Assembly: GCA_963524305.1 (NCBI GenBank)
Contig: CAURGH010000004.1
Coordinates: forward strand, 34,147-98,146
Length of the DNA: 64,000 nucleotides
Origin: JABCPH02 sp963524305
Lineage (GTDB): Bacteria > Fusobacteriota > Fusobacteriia > Fusobacteriales > Leptotrichiaceae
Direction: 5' to 3'
The notes below the pieces were generated by a model that saw nothing but the letters and a program-made list of their open reading frames with translations, was not told where the DNA came from and did no database searches. A program made the translations under genes and the position numbers. Each line of letters starts with the position of its first letter. Position 1 is the first letter of the stretch. Positions 44,680 to 53,169 of the stretch are shown piece by piece.

Positions 44680-45600
44680 ATGTCGAAAAATAAAAAGTTG
44701 AATAATGCTATAAAAAATAAAAATGATGAATTTTATACACAATTAAAAGATATTGAAAAAGAATTAGAAAACTATAAAAACTATTTTAAGAATAAAACGA
44801 TTTATTGTAACTGTGATAACCCAAAATTTAGTAATTTTTTTAAATACTTTTTTGATAATTTCGAAAATTTGCAATTAAAAGAGTTAATTGTAAGTTATAA
44901 GGAAAAAGAACAAGGCTTTTATCTAATTTATAATAAATCTAACAAGAAATTAAAATTAAAAAAATTAAAAGAAAATGGAGATTTTAGAAGTGATGAGTGT
45001 ATTAATTTATTAAAAAAATCAGATATAGTTGTTACTAATCCTCCATTTTCATTATTTAAAGATTTCATTAGTTTATTATTAAAAGAAAAAAAATTTTTTA
45101 TTATAATTGGAAATTCTAATGCACTTAGTTTTAAAAAAATTTTAGAAAATATTATGACAAATAAAATACGATTAGGAATTAATTGTGTTCGTTGGTTTTT
45201 TTTACCTAATGGAAATTTATGTGAAGGTGCAAGAAGTTTTTGGTACACTAATTTAGATTTAAAACAAAATTATCAAAGATTAGATGTATCTAAATCATAT
45301 TCTACAACTGAATATTTTGAATATGATAATTATAAAGCTATTGAAGTAAGTAGAACTAAAGATATTCCATATAATTTTGAAGGAATAATGGGAGTTCCAA
45401 TTACTTTTTTATCAAAATATAATCCAGAGCAATTTAAAATTATTGGTGCAGATTATCAAGTAAAAGATGGGGAATTAGCTTATATTGCTAATAAAAAATG
45501 GAAAGGAAAATTAGATAGAGCATATCTTAATGGAAAAAGATTATATTCAAGAATTTTTATAAAAAATATATTAAAAGAAGGAGTAAATAATGCCATATAA
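44680..45600 (+). CDS. EcoRI-family adenine-specific DNA methyltransferase
   Basis: The 306-residue protein matches the EcoRI-methylase family: NDEFYTQLKDIEKELENY at the start, IYCNCDNPKFSNF, and the catalytic TNPPFSLF (Asn120-Phe123). Unlike most N6-adenine methylases the family has motif IV early and no clear FxGxG. It should methylate adenine to protect the site cut by the nuclease encoded next. The recognition sequence cannot be read from the protein. The downstream gene overlaps by 11 bp. Confidence 0.88.
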   Translation: MSKNKKLNNAIKNKNDEFYTQLKDIEKELENYKNYFKNKTIYCNCDNPKFSNFFKYFFDNFENLQLKELIVSYKEKEQGFYLIYNKSNKKLKLKKLKENGDFRSDECINLLKKSDIVVTNPPFSLFKDFISLLLKEKKFFIIIGNSNALSFKKILENIMTNKIRLGINCVRWFFLPNGNLCEGARSFWYTNLDLKQNYQRLDVSKSYSTTEYFEYDNYKAIEVSRTKDIPYNFEGIMGVPITFLSKYNPEQFKIIGADYQVKDGELAYIANKKWKGKLDRAYLNGKRLYSRIFIKNILKEGVNNAI

Positions 45601-46309
45601 ATATGAAATAATTGATTGTCAAAATCCTGTTAATAATTCTAATATTAAAAGAACTTATAAAGTAATAAAATTTACTTTTGATAATAAAAATCCTAATGCT
45701 ACTTTTTATTATGATAAAGCATTGAAATTAGCACAAAAAGTCAATCCACATAAAGCAAATGATAGCATCAATGAAAGAGATAAAGATAGATTAATTTTAG
45801 ATACTTTAGGAGGTGTTTTATCTGAATATGGGTGGTATTTTTATATTAAAGGAATATTTGGAGATATTGTTTCTTTTACTCCATTTCAATCTGCCTCTAA
45901 TCAAATAGATTTATTGTTAAATAATGGTAAAAAAATCGAGGTTCGTTCATCTTTTCCAAGAAACGGTGTAAAGTTTGCATTATGTAATGAGCGATATAAT
46001 TTTAAAAATATTTGTAAATATGATAATTTATACAAACCAAGTGAAGTAGATAAAGATTTTTTTGCTTGTGTTTTATTTGAAACTCCAAAATTAGAGATGT
46101 TAAAGTCTGAAAATATTATTTTTTATTTAATTGGAGGCTCTACTCGTGAAATGATGGAAGATGAAAACATTTCATTCAAAAGTGATTTAGTTGCTGAAGA
46201 TGATTTAACACAAGAAAAAACTACTTACAAAGTAATAAAATTATCTAATGCTTTAGATATTGAAGATTTTGAAAAATATATGATAAATATGGGATATAAA
46301 TATATTTGA
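45590..46309 (+). CDS. Probable type II restriction endonuclease (PD-(D/E)xK-like)
   Basis: The 239-residue protein overlaps the EcoRI-type methylase gene, the usual place for its partner nuclease. A catalytic-like segment QIDLLLNNGKKIEVRSSF gives Asp107 and Glu117-Val-Arg119, i.e. PD-(D/E)xK with Arg where Lys is normal. A glutamate-containing helix upstream (DTLGGVLSEYGWYFYIKG) supports the fold. Similarity to EcoRI itself is not evident. The Arg substitution could mean altered or lost cleavage. A bidirectional terminator follows. Confidence 0.68.
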   Translation: MPYKYEIIDCQNPVNNSNIKRTYKVIKFTFDNKNPNATFYYDKALKLAQKVNPHKANDSINERDKDRLILDTLGGVLSEYGWYFYIKGIFGDIVSFTPFQSASNQIDLLLNNGKKIEVRSSFPRNGVKFALCNERYNFKNICKYDNLYKPSEVDKDFFACVLFETPKLEMLKSENIIFYLIGGSTREMMEDENISFKSDLVAEDDLTQEKTTYKVIKLSNALDIEDFEKYMINMGYKYI

Positions 46310-46320
46310 TTTCTAACGAA

Positions 46321-46350
46321 AAGAAGATACTTAAAAATATCTTCTTTTTT
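46321..46350. terminator. Terminator between the endonuclease gene and the IS
   Basis: AAGAAGATA (46321-46329) and TATCTTCTT (46338-46346) pair, followed by a T-run and preceded by A residues. Confidence 0.82.
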
Positions 46351-46633
46351 ACTCATCATTATTTCGTAAAAATCTATGTTTTTCTAATAATTGGTAAATT
46401 TTAATATCTATATCAGATTGTTTCAATAATAAAGTAACGATACTCCATATAGCAAGTTTTCTAAATCTTTTAATATTATATTCTTTGCATAAGTTATATA
46501 ACTTGTATCTAGGAATATCAAGTAAATATTCTCTTTTATTAAATGTTACAACTCCATCTTCTTCATTGAATTTAAAATATTTATTTTTAGTTATTTCTCT
46601 CACTTTTTTAGTCTCTTCTATTAATATATTCAT
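46349..46633 (-). pseudogene. C-terminal part of the broken transposase
   Basis: The 94-residue ORF has no ribosome site of its own, and its frame stays open upstream to the break in the main transposase frame at about 46700. It is read as the detached C-terminus rather than as an independent gene. Confidence 0.6.
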
Positions 46634-46679
46634 ATATTTTCCACTAGGTTTTGGTAAATCAAGTTCCTTAGTTTTAATA

Positions 46680-47660
46680 TCATTTATAGTGTAATTTTCC
46701 TTTGTATGTTATTTTATCTATTAAATCATTATTATATAGTTTTAACATTAATTTTTCTCTATCTTCAACAGTCTTACAGTCATCATATCCGTTCTTTAAT
46801 AATATATCTCTATAGTTAGAGGGTTTTATATAATGTGGAATATTAAATATCTCACAATATTTCTCATATACTAAATTGCTATCACTACATATATATGATG
46901 GATTATCAAAATAATCAGAAAATAAATCAATAAACATTTCATTAGTCAATTTTCCTAAACCTGTTACTTTACATACAGAATAACCACTACTGTCAATAGC
47001 AGTTGTAACAGTTGCAAATTCTGTTCCCATAATTCCATATTTTGATGATACTTTTCCATATCTAGCAGTTCTTTTTTCTCCATTTATATAACTTACTAAT
47101 TCTCTACTACCTTTTTGACTTTCTCTTATAAAAGTTTCATCTACTTGTATAACACCATTTAATTTAGGCATAGGTAAAGTAGCAATAGAATGAATTAATT
47201 TCATTCTCCATAACCAAACTATTTTTTCATTAATATTAGTACAACCATAATCATTTTCTAAGATATTAACCATTTTCTTTATAGAAAAATTATTAATAGT
47301 CATCTCTAACACTTTAATCCATATATCCCAATGCCATCTAGTTTTTTCAAGAACAGTATTAGTAAAGATAGTAAATTTAGTTCCACATTCTTTACATTTA
47401 TATTCTTGAATACCATTCTTTCTTTTGCCATTTTTAACTTTCAAAGATGAATTACATTTAGGACAAGTACAATTAACACCTAATTTATTTAATCTTGATT
47501 GTAAACTCATAGTAACCATAGTTTCCATTTGAGTATCAAAATTAACGTTATTTTTATTAGAATATTGTTCAACAATATTTTTAAAATCATTAAAAGATAA
47601 AGCATTTAAAAAATCAGTTATTTCATTTATATTTTGAGTATTTAATAACATAATTAACAC
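46680..47660 (-). CDS. IS1595-like transposase, main part
   Basis: The 326-residue product has an N-terminal zinc ribbon (CPKC 66-69 and CKEC 89-92) and an ISXO2-like catalytic domain with VDETFIRES (Asp174) and SDSN (Asp260). These features mark the IS1595 group. The frame ends early at HYK; a +1 shift near 46699-46703 would continue into ENYTINDIKTKEL and the 94-residue ORF downstream, so the protein is probably truncated by a 1-base insertion. A programmed shift is possible but no canonical slippery site is present. Confidence 0.8.
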   Translation of the reverse strand: MLIMLLNTQNINEITDFLNALSFNDFKNIVEQYSNKNNVNFDTQMETMVTMSLQSRLNKLGVNCTCPKCNSSLKVKNGKRKNGIQEYKCKECGTKFTIFTNTVLEKTRWHWDIWIKVLEMTINNFSIKKMVNILENDYGCTNINEKIVWLWRMKLIHSIATLPMPKLNGVIQVDETFIRESQKGSRELVSYINGEKRTARYGKVSSKYGIMGTEFATVTTAIDSSGYSVCKVTGLGKLTNEMFIDLFSDYFDNPSYICSDSNLVYEKYCEIFNIPHYIKPSNYRDILLKNGYDDCKTVEDREKLMLKLYNNDLIDKITYKGKLHYK

Positions 47661-47831
47661 CTATTTTTAAACTTTATAAGTATATATTAATACACCTTAA
47701 TTATATCATGAATATGTTTTTTCTCAACTATAATTTTAATAATTTTACTGATAATTTCTATTTTAGCTTTATATATCAATCTAAAATTTTATCCCTAGAT
47801 TATTGGAATATATAATAGAATTTAATTTTTC

Positions 47832-47860
47832 TTGACAAGAATATAAAAAATAAGTATAAT
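47832..47860 (+). promoter_or_regulatory. Perfect consensus promoter of the injection-system operon
   Basis: TTGACA (47832-47837), 17-bp spacer, TATAAT (47855-47860): full sigma-70 consensus, the best promoter in the window. It predicts strong transcription of the sheath and tube genes. The rest of the gap 47661-47915 shows nothing recognisable. Confidence 0.85.
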
Positions 47861-47915
47861 TAACGAAAGATGTGTTTGTATTTATAAAAAATATGGATGA
47901 AAGGAATTAGGAGAG

Positions 47916-50081
47916 ATGACAACTAAAAATTTTATTAATCAGACAAATAGAACGATCCTATTTGAAGAAGTTAATCCAGAAAAAATGGATTTAATAACTT
48001 TGATTGATGATGCACGAGAGATGGATTCACTTGATGATGAAAGAATACTTGAAATTAATAAGCATTTGTTAGTAAGCAGTTTTGATGAATTTTTAGCAAA
48101 GTTTGAGCCAAAAGTTTACAGTTATTATAATGCGGAAACTCAAAGTATAAAGTATATTTTGAAAAAGCCTGAAGGAATACCAGAAGAACTAATAACTGAA
48201 ATCAAAATTGATAATGGCAATACATTTTTCAAAATGTTAAATACTCTTATCGAAGCTAGAAAATCACAAGGAAATAGAAATGTAGATTTTAAATTTGAAA
48301 ATATTTTAGAGTTAATATCTCCAAAAAAAGTAATTGAAGATATAAAACAGACAAGAAAAGAAATTGCATATGTATATAATAAATACGAGGAACTTGATGA
48401 TGAAAATCCTAAAAAATTGGAATTAGGAGATAAACTTAATGAAAAGTTTGAAGAGGCTTCAAAAAATTATAGTAATGTTTTAGGAATGCTTCCGCTAGCT
48501 ATTGAAGATATAAAAACAAGACTTCTTATTGGACATGATGAAAATAATGCAAAATCTGAAAAGATTAAATTGGGAATGCTTCAAGTTGGAGATAAGGGAG
48601 AACTTGAAGTTATAGAATACAAACAGGAAGAATCGAGAGCATTGACTTTAATAGAGGAAAAACATACAACAGAATTGGTTGAAGCATTTAGGGATGATTA
48701 TGAAAGTATTTCAGAAGAACCAAGCCAATATATAAGTGATTTAGTTGTAAGAACATTTGTTCCTTTAGCAAAAAGTATTGTAGAAATTGATCCTATACAG
48801 GAAGTTGAAAATTATAATAATTATTTAGCTTTTTATAAATCAGCTCAAGAAGATTTTGTAAAAATTGCAAAACCATTGATAGAAAAATTGTTAGGTATAA
48901 AAATGTTCTTTGAACAGTATGATACTAAAGTATCGTTAATGAAACCAACATTATTAATAACAAATATAAAGCCTGAAATGATTGTTAAAGCTGGAAACAA
49001 AGAAAGATTGCAGGCATTCTTAAATACAGTCAATGCGAAAAATGATTTTGATAATACAATCTGGTTTGGAATATATCCAAATGTGGATTTAGATGTGGAA
49101 AAAGGTAAAAAGAAAGTAAGAGAAAGATTTAAAGGAACTAAGGCTGAAGAGAAAGTTGAAAAGAATACAATAGAAACTTTAACAAACCTGATGACAGTTT
49201 TAGGTAAATATAAAATACAAGTATTTTTTAATTTTGAAGGAACTTATGAAACATCATTTGATAATTTGGCAACTATGGGTGTTGATAAATACATAGAAAA
49301 AACTAAAACTCTTGAGGATCAACCTTATTCAGAATATCTAATACCTTCGATTCCCAATTTTACAATAATACCAAAAGACAAATCTGGTGTAGTGCTAGAC
49401 TTTAAAATGAAGTATCAAGAAGAAGTTGGTGCTGAATTATCAAAAGACAAGGAAGATTTGTTGAAATTTTGGATAGAGGGAGTATATGTTGATTCTTCTT
49501 ATGTCGCAGCAGGAATAACAGCAGCCAGCCAATGTCCTAATTTCTTAAAAGATAGATTTAAAAATGTATCACCAGTATATCCAGGAGTGAGATTTGATAT
49601 AGAAGCTGAAGATAATTCATATAAAGCAAGAACTACTATGTCAAAAGAAATTTCAGGATTTACAAATTCAATAAAAGATAGAATTAACCAATTTAATTAC
49701 GGATTTATATTCTCATCTGATTCTGCACATTTACAAAAGGAAAAGATAAAAAATATTGTTGTTTATAAGGCAAGAACAATGGCAAGAAATTCAGAAGGAA
49801 CTTATGAATCATTATATAAAACTTTAACAACAACATTTATTGAAAGAACTTTAAGATTTGTTACAACTGACTTTAAAGAAGATAAATTAAATATGTTCTT
49901 TAGTACAAATCCAGAAAGTCAAAAATCAATATGGACAAAAGATTTGAAATTTGTAAATGGAATAATGCAAAAAGGTGATGATATCACACATACAATTGAT
50001 GAAGAAAATGGAATATGTCAGCTTAATATAACATTTGCAGGAAATGTGAAGAATTTACAAGTTGAGATTAATAAAAATTAA
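47916..50081 (+). CDS. Contractile sheath-like protein (TssB/TssC-type)
   Basis: The 721-residue soluble protein heads the operon and is followed by an Hcp-like tube gene, the order seen for sheath and tube genes in contractile systems. Its length equals TssB plus TssC. The second half has a sheath-like layout: NPKMIV-type linker, WFGIYPN, SQCPNFLKDRF, NQFNYGFIFSSDSAHL and a C-terminal helix YKTLTTTFIERTLRFVTTDF followed by strands that end in INKN. I recognise the pattern rather than a close family, so the call rests on size, order and context. Polymers of it would form the contracting outer tube. AGGAG lies close before the ATG. Confidence 0.6.
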   Translation: MTTKNFINQTNRTILFEEVNPEKMDLITLIDDAREMDSLDDERILEINKHLLVSSFDEFLAKFEPKVYSYYNAETQSIKYILKKPEGIPEELITEIKIDNGNTFFKMLNTLIEARKSQGNRNVDFKFENILELISPKKVIEDIKQTRKEIAYVYNKYEELDDENPKKLELGDKLNEKFEEASKNYSNVLGMLPLAIEDIKTRLLIGHDENNAKSEKIKLGMLQVGDKGELEVIEYKQEESRALTLIEEKHTTELVEAFRDDYESISEEPSQYISDLVVRTFVPLAKSIVEIDPIQEVENYNNYLAFYKSAQEDFVKIAKPLIEKLLGIKMFFEQYDTKVSLMKPTLLITNIKPEMIVKAGNKERLQAFLNTVNAKNDFDNTIWFGIYPNVDLDVEKGKKKVRERFKGTKAEEKVEKNTIETLTNLMTVLGKYKIQVFFNFEGTYETSFDNLATMGVDKYIEKTKTLEDQPYSEYLIPSIPNFTIIPKDKSGVVLDFKMKYQEEVGAELSKDKEDLLKFWIEGVYVDSSYVAAGITAASQCPNFLKDRFKNVSPVYPGVRFDIEAEDNSYKARTTMSKEISGFTNSIKDRINQFNYGFIFSSDSAHLQKEKIKNIVVYKARTMARNSEGTYESLYKTLTTTFIERTLRFVTTDFKEDKLNMFFSTNPESQKSIWTKDLKFVNGIMQKGDDITHTIDEENGICQLNITFAGNVKNLQVEINKN

Positions 50082-50123
50082 TTATGTTTAGTAACAAAAA
50101 ATTATAGATAGAGGAGGACTCCT

Positions 50124-50561
50124 ATGGGATTTAGATTGAATGTAAAAGGACAAGGAGAAGAAATTTTATTAGAAAAGGAAAGCATCTTGGATGTTAAATT
50201 TCTTTCAGAATCACCTGATGATTCAAACGCAAGAGCAACTGATTTGGGAATTATCATTGAAATTAAAGGGAAAATTTTGGCAGCTACAAATGGAGATGCT
50301 GAAGATGACACAAGAAAGGTTGCTCAATGGTCGTTAGTACCTGCTGAATCAAGCGATGCATACAGAACTGTATCATTAGAGGTAATATCCGCAGGACAAA
50401 TGGTAAGAAAAATTGATATGACAAATGCGTTTGTTGTTGATTACGAAGAGGCCTATGGAAATCAGGCAGGGACTGGAACATTCTCATTGAAAATCAAACA
50501 GAAAAAAGAGAAAGTTAAGGAAGTTGCAATTGAAGGTGGATATGCTGCTCAGGAAGCATAA
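50124..50561 (+). CDS. Hcp/TssD-like tail tube protein
   Basis: The 145-residue protein has the beta-rich pattern of tube proteins: ESILDVKF, LGIIIEIKGKIL, VAQWSLVP, YRTVSLEVISAG and the signature-like MTNAFVVDYEEAYG followed by GTFSLKIKQKK. It would form hexameric rings stacked inside the sheath. GAGGAGG precedes the ATG but is partly complementary to CTCCT just before the start codon. A terminator hairpin directly follows, probably to keep tube mRNA more abundant than baseplate mRNA. Confidence 0.72.
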   Translation: MGFRLNVKGQGEEILLEKESILDVKFLSESPDDSNARATDLGIIIEIKGKILAATNGDAEDDTRKVAQWSLVPAESSDAYRTVSLEVISAGQMVRKIDMTNAFVVDYEEAYGNQAGTGTFSLKIKQKKEKVKEVAIEGGYAAQEA

Positions 50562-50571
50562 TGTAACACAA

Positions 50572-50608
50572 GGAGGTAGACAATCCCGTCTATCTCCTTT
50601 TATTTTTA
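50572..50608 (+). terminator. Intra-operon terminator after the tube gene
   Basis: GGAGGTAGAC (50572-50581) and GTCTATCTCC (50588-50597) form a 10-bp stem with one G-U pair, followed by TTTTATTTTT. Partial read-through would set stoichiometry between tube and downstream genes. Confidence 0.82.
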
Positions 50609-50629
50609 TAGGAGGAAATTACAAAAATA

Positions 50630-51412
50630 ATGTTTATAAATAAATATCCAGTTTTTAAAAAAGGAAATGTGCTGGAAAAGGAAGATTTAGATTTATTAAG
50701 GGATAACCCGCTTGAAGTGTTGAGCTTGATGTATTCTGACAAAAGTAATGGAATAATAAAAGGGTTCGACTTGATACCCAATTATAGCAAGAGAATAGTG
50801 ACAATTACAAAAGGAATGGCAAAATGTAATGGAGAACTTTTTTGGATGAAGGAAGATTATATATTTGATATGCCAAAACAAGAGGAACGATATGTATTAA
50901 AACTTAAATTAGTGTCAGATATAGAAGAAAGAAAATATTATGTAAGGGAAGGGCGTTTTGTGCTGGAGCTTGGTGAAAATGTTAATGAAGATGAAATTGA
51001 GATAACAAGGTTTATTACAAGAGAAGGTGCTGAATTGAGAAATGATTATCAAAATTTCAGAGATTTGAGAAGAGATTTTAACTTGATGGAAATTATAAAT
51101 ACAAAATATTCTTCGACACATAAATGGGGAACTTTTCATCCATATATATTGAAATTATGGGGGAAGGAAGTTTCTAAAAAAGAAAATCTTGATATATTTG
51201 ATATAAATTTCTATGTAACTTGTCTACAGCAGGATGTTATAGAACGAGATGTTATAACTTCATATATAAATGCAAAACTTAATTTGACAGATGAAAATTA
51301 TACAAATGAACAAATGTTTAGACATTTATTAAAAATATTGGATAATTTAGGAACAGAAAGAAAAAAAGTTGAGAAAAAAAGAATAATACCTAGAAAAATA
51401 ATAGTAGAATAA
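50630..51412 (+). CDS. Putative baseplate/adaptor protein of the injection system
   Basis: The 260-residue protein begins with a beta-rich part (NGIIKGFDLIP, ITKGMAKCNGELFWMKEDY, RYVLKLKLV) like the shell domain found in phage fibre adaptors and TssK, followed by a helical C-terminal part. That comparison is by pattern only. AGGAGG lies about 14 nt before the ATG, farther than usual, which would lower translation in line with a low-copy baseplate part. It is between two tube-like genes of the operon. Confidence 0.55.
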   Translation: MFINKYPVFKKGNVLEKEDLDLLRDNPLEVLSLMYSDKSNGIIKGFDLIPNYSKRIVTITKGMAKCNGELFWMKEDYIFDMPKQEERYVLKLKLVSDIEERKYYVREGRFVLELGENVNEDEIEITRFITREGAELRNDYQNFRDLRRDFNLMEIINTKYSSTHKWGTFHPYILKLWGKEVSKKENLDIFDINFYVTCLQQDVIERDVITSYINAKLNLTDENYTNEQMFRHLLKILDNLGTERKKVEKKRIIPRKIIVE

Positions 51413-51453
51413 ATAATAAAATTTAAATAAAGAAATAAACAGGAGGAAAAATT

Positions 51454-52350
51454 ATGAAATTTAGAGTGAGTATAGCTGGAGGAAATAATAATACTTCAAA
51501 TAATCCGTTCGGAGGTTTAGGTAACGTTTCAGTTCCAAGTGTTGCAATGAACTTTGTATCAAATGGAGAAAATAAAAATCCAATTTCAAATGCAATGGGA
51601 GGACTGACACAGCAAGGCGGAGTAATTCTTTCAAGTGATGAAATACTGGAAGTATCTTACAGTACAAACCCAATATATGGTGGCGAAACAATGAGTGCTT
51701 CACAAAGTCAAGTAGTATTAATGATTGTAGGAAGATTACTTCCTCCACTTTCAGAAGAAAATATTCCCGAAGATGAAGGTGAAGGTATAGTTAGCGGAAT
51801 AATGGGAACACTTGGTATGGGAACGTTATTTAACCAGTATAAAAGTGTAAAACACTTATTTGACAAAGATAATGAAGCAGGAGAAGAACTTCCAGAAGCT
51901 TCATTAAGCAGTAATCTCTTATCATCGAGCGGAATTACCGAACCAGTCGCTAAAAAAGCAAAAGAAAGCAGTAAAAACAAACTTGTTTCTCAAGTATTGG
52001 GAGTAAGTTCAGCACTTCCAATGACAAATTCATTTACAAATGGAATAGGAAACAGCCTGAAAGGAATGTTTGGAGGGCTTGAAAATTTTGGAGAAAGCAA
52101 TTTATATGATCAAAATAAGCGAAATGTGAAAGAGTTATCAGAATGGGCAATGAAATATGATGAGAAAAGCTCAACGAGGGATATATTAGTACAAACAGAT
52201 TTAGGAAATGAAACAACCTTTGAATTGTATTTTCCTAAAATGTATGTAGAAAGTTTTCAACAGAATTTCAATACTAATACTGGAGAAGGATATTTTACAT
52301 TAATATTGAAACAAACAGCATTTAATGAAAAAGAAAATGTAATAAAATAA
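51454..52350 (+). CDS. Second Hcp-like tube protein with a ~130-residue insertion
   Basis: Residues 57-96 (ILSSDEILEVSYS, SQVVLMIVGRLLPP) and 224-290 (NVKELSEWAMKY, TRDILVQTDL, PKMYVESFQQNF, GEGYFTLILKQT) line up with residues 16-52 and 64-127 of the Hcp-like protein at 50124. Between them is an insertion (97-225) with a Gly-rich hydrophobic stretch and a Ser/Asn-rich end. It may form the first ring on the baseplate, a tube terminator or a cargo-bearing ring. AGGAGG precedes the ATG. A 3' copy of the gene is at 55753-56135. Confidence 0.65.
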   Translation: MKFRVSIAGGNNNTSNNPFGGLGNVSVPSVAMNFVSNGENKNPISNAMGGLTQQGGVILSSDEILEVSYSTNPIYGGETMSASQSQVVLMIVGRLLPPLSEENIPEDEGEGIVSGIMGTLGMGTLFNQYKSVKHLFDKDNEAGEELPEASLSSNLLSSSGITEPVAKKAKESSKNKLVSQVLGVSSALPMTNSFTNGIGNSLKGMFGGLENFGESNLYDQNKRNVKELSEWAMKYDEKSSTRDILVQTDLGNETTFELYFPKMYVESFQQNFNTNTGEGYFTLILKQTAFNEKENVIK

Positions 52351-52526
52351 TAAAAATTATATATTATTTTAAGTAAATGTTACAGATAATTTCAAAAATA
52401 GCAATAAAAACTTAAAAAATAATATTTTCATTTAAAATATTAGATTTTGTTACAAAAAATATAGCAATTGAAACAATATTGTTAAGGGTTTCAGATTTTT
52501 TAAACTATATAGGGAGATTAGAGCAG

Positions 52527-53144
52527 ATGAGAATAGGAATAAATTTATTTAAGTTATTTAATTGTATATTTTTCATATTTATGATTGTATTATTAAAATT
52601 AAATAACTATAATAGTGTGTATTTTATAACATTATTTTTTTGTATTTTGAATTCATTAATAAGTAATAATCAAAAAATAACTATTTCTTTAGAATTATTT
52701 TTTATTCAAATTATTTCAAATTTTCAATTAGAGAAAATAAATTTTGCTTATGCTATGGATAAAATTGGAAATAGTTTGCTAAATAATATTTTATTTGGGT
52801 TAGTTATAAATATATTTATAACAATATTTTGCTTTATTTTTATGATAATTAAAAATAAAAATAAATTCTTAAAAATATATTTTTTAATCAGTGTATTTTT
52901 ACAATTAGTAGTAATTTTATTAATTGTATATATTTATATCTTTCCAATAAAAATTGATATAGTTAATATATTTTTAAATGCATTCTTTGTTTTTTCATAT
53001 ATTTTTGTTTATTTTATGATTGATATAATATTTTTATGTGTTTTCTTTTTATTAATAGGAAAAAAATATACGATTAGTAAGTATTCATTAGTATTATTTT
53101 GCATTTTTTCAATAGTGTTAAGATGTAATTTGTTGTATTTTTAA
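52527..53144 (+). CDS. Polytopic membrane protein, accessory region
   Basis: The 205-residue protein is mainly hydrophobic with about six membrane helices and almost no soluble part. ATG 52527 follows AGGGAG; the TTG at 52479 is less likely. It is the first gene after the four-gene core block and lies before a soluble unknown gene. An immunity protein against a membrane-active effector would fit, but there is no direct evidence. The gap 52351-52526 has no feature I can support. Confidence 0.6.
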   Translation: MRIGINLFKLFNCIFFIFMIVLLKLNNYNSVYFITLFFCILNSLISNNQKITISLELFFIQIISNFQLEKINFAYAMDKIGNSLLNNILFGLVINIFITIFCFIFMIIKNKNKFLKIYFLISVFLQLVVILLIVYIYIFPIKIDIVNIFLNAFFVFSYIFVYFMIDIIFLCVFFLLIGKKYTISKYSLVLFCIFSIVLRCNLLYF

Positions 53145-53169
53145 AAAATAAATTTAGGAGAATAAAATT

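Larger units (their letters stand above)
46349..47660 (-). mobile_element. IS1595-like insertion sequence, transposase frame broken
   Basis: A zinc-ribbon, ISXO2-like transposase in two frames occupies this segment. Terminal inverted repeats and target duplications were not recognised by eye, so the element limits are those of the coding parts. It separates the restriction-modification genes from the injection-system operon. Confidence 0.65.

Noticed and set aside
46321..47700. Terminal inverted repeats for the IS1595-like element.
   Set aside because: Flanks were compared by eye and no convincing pair was found.
47916..52350. Reading the sheath/tube block as an ordinary prophage tail.
   Set aside because: No capsid, terminase, portal, tape-measure or lysis genes are near it, and VgrG-, PAAR-, FHA- and Sel1-type genes point to an injection system. 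It cannot be fully excluded without the downstream sequence.
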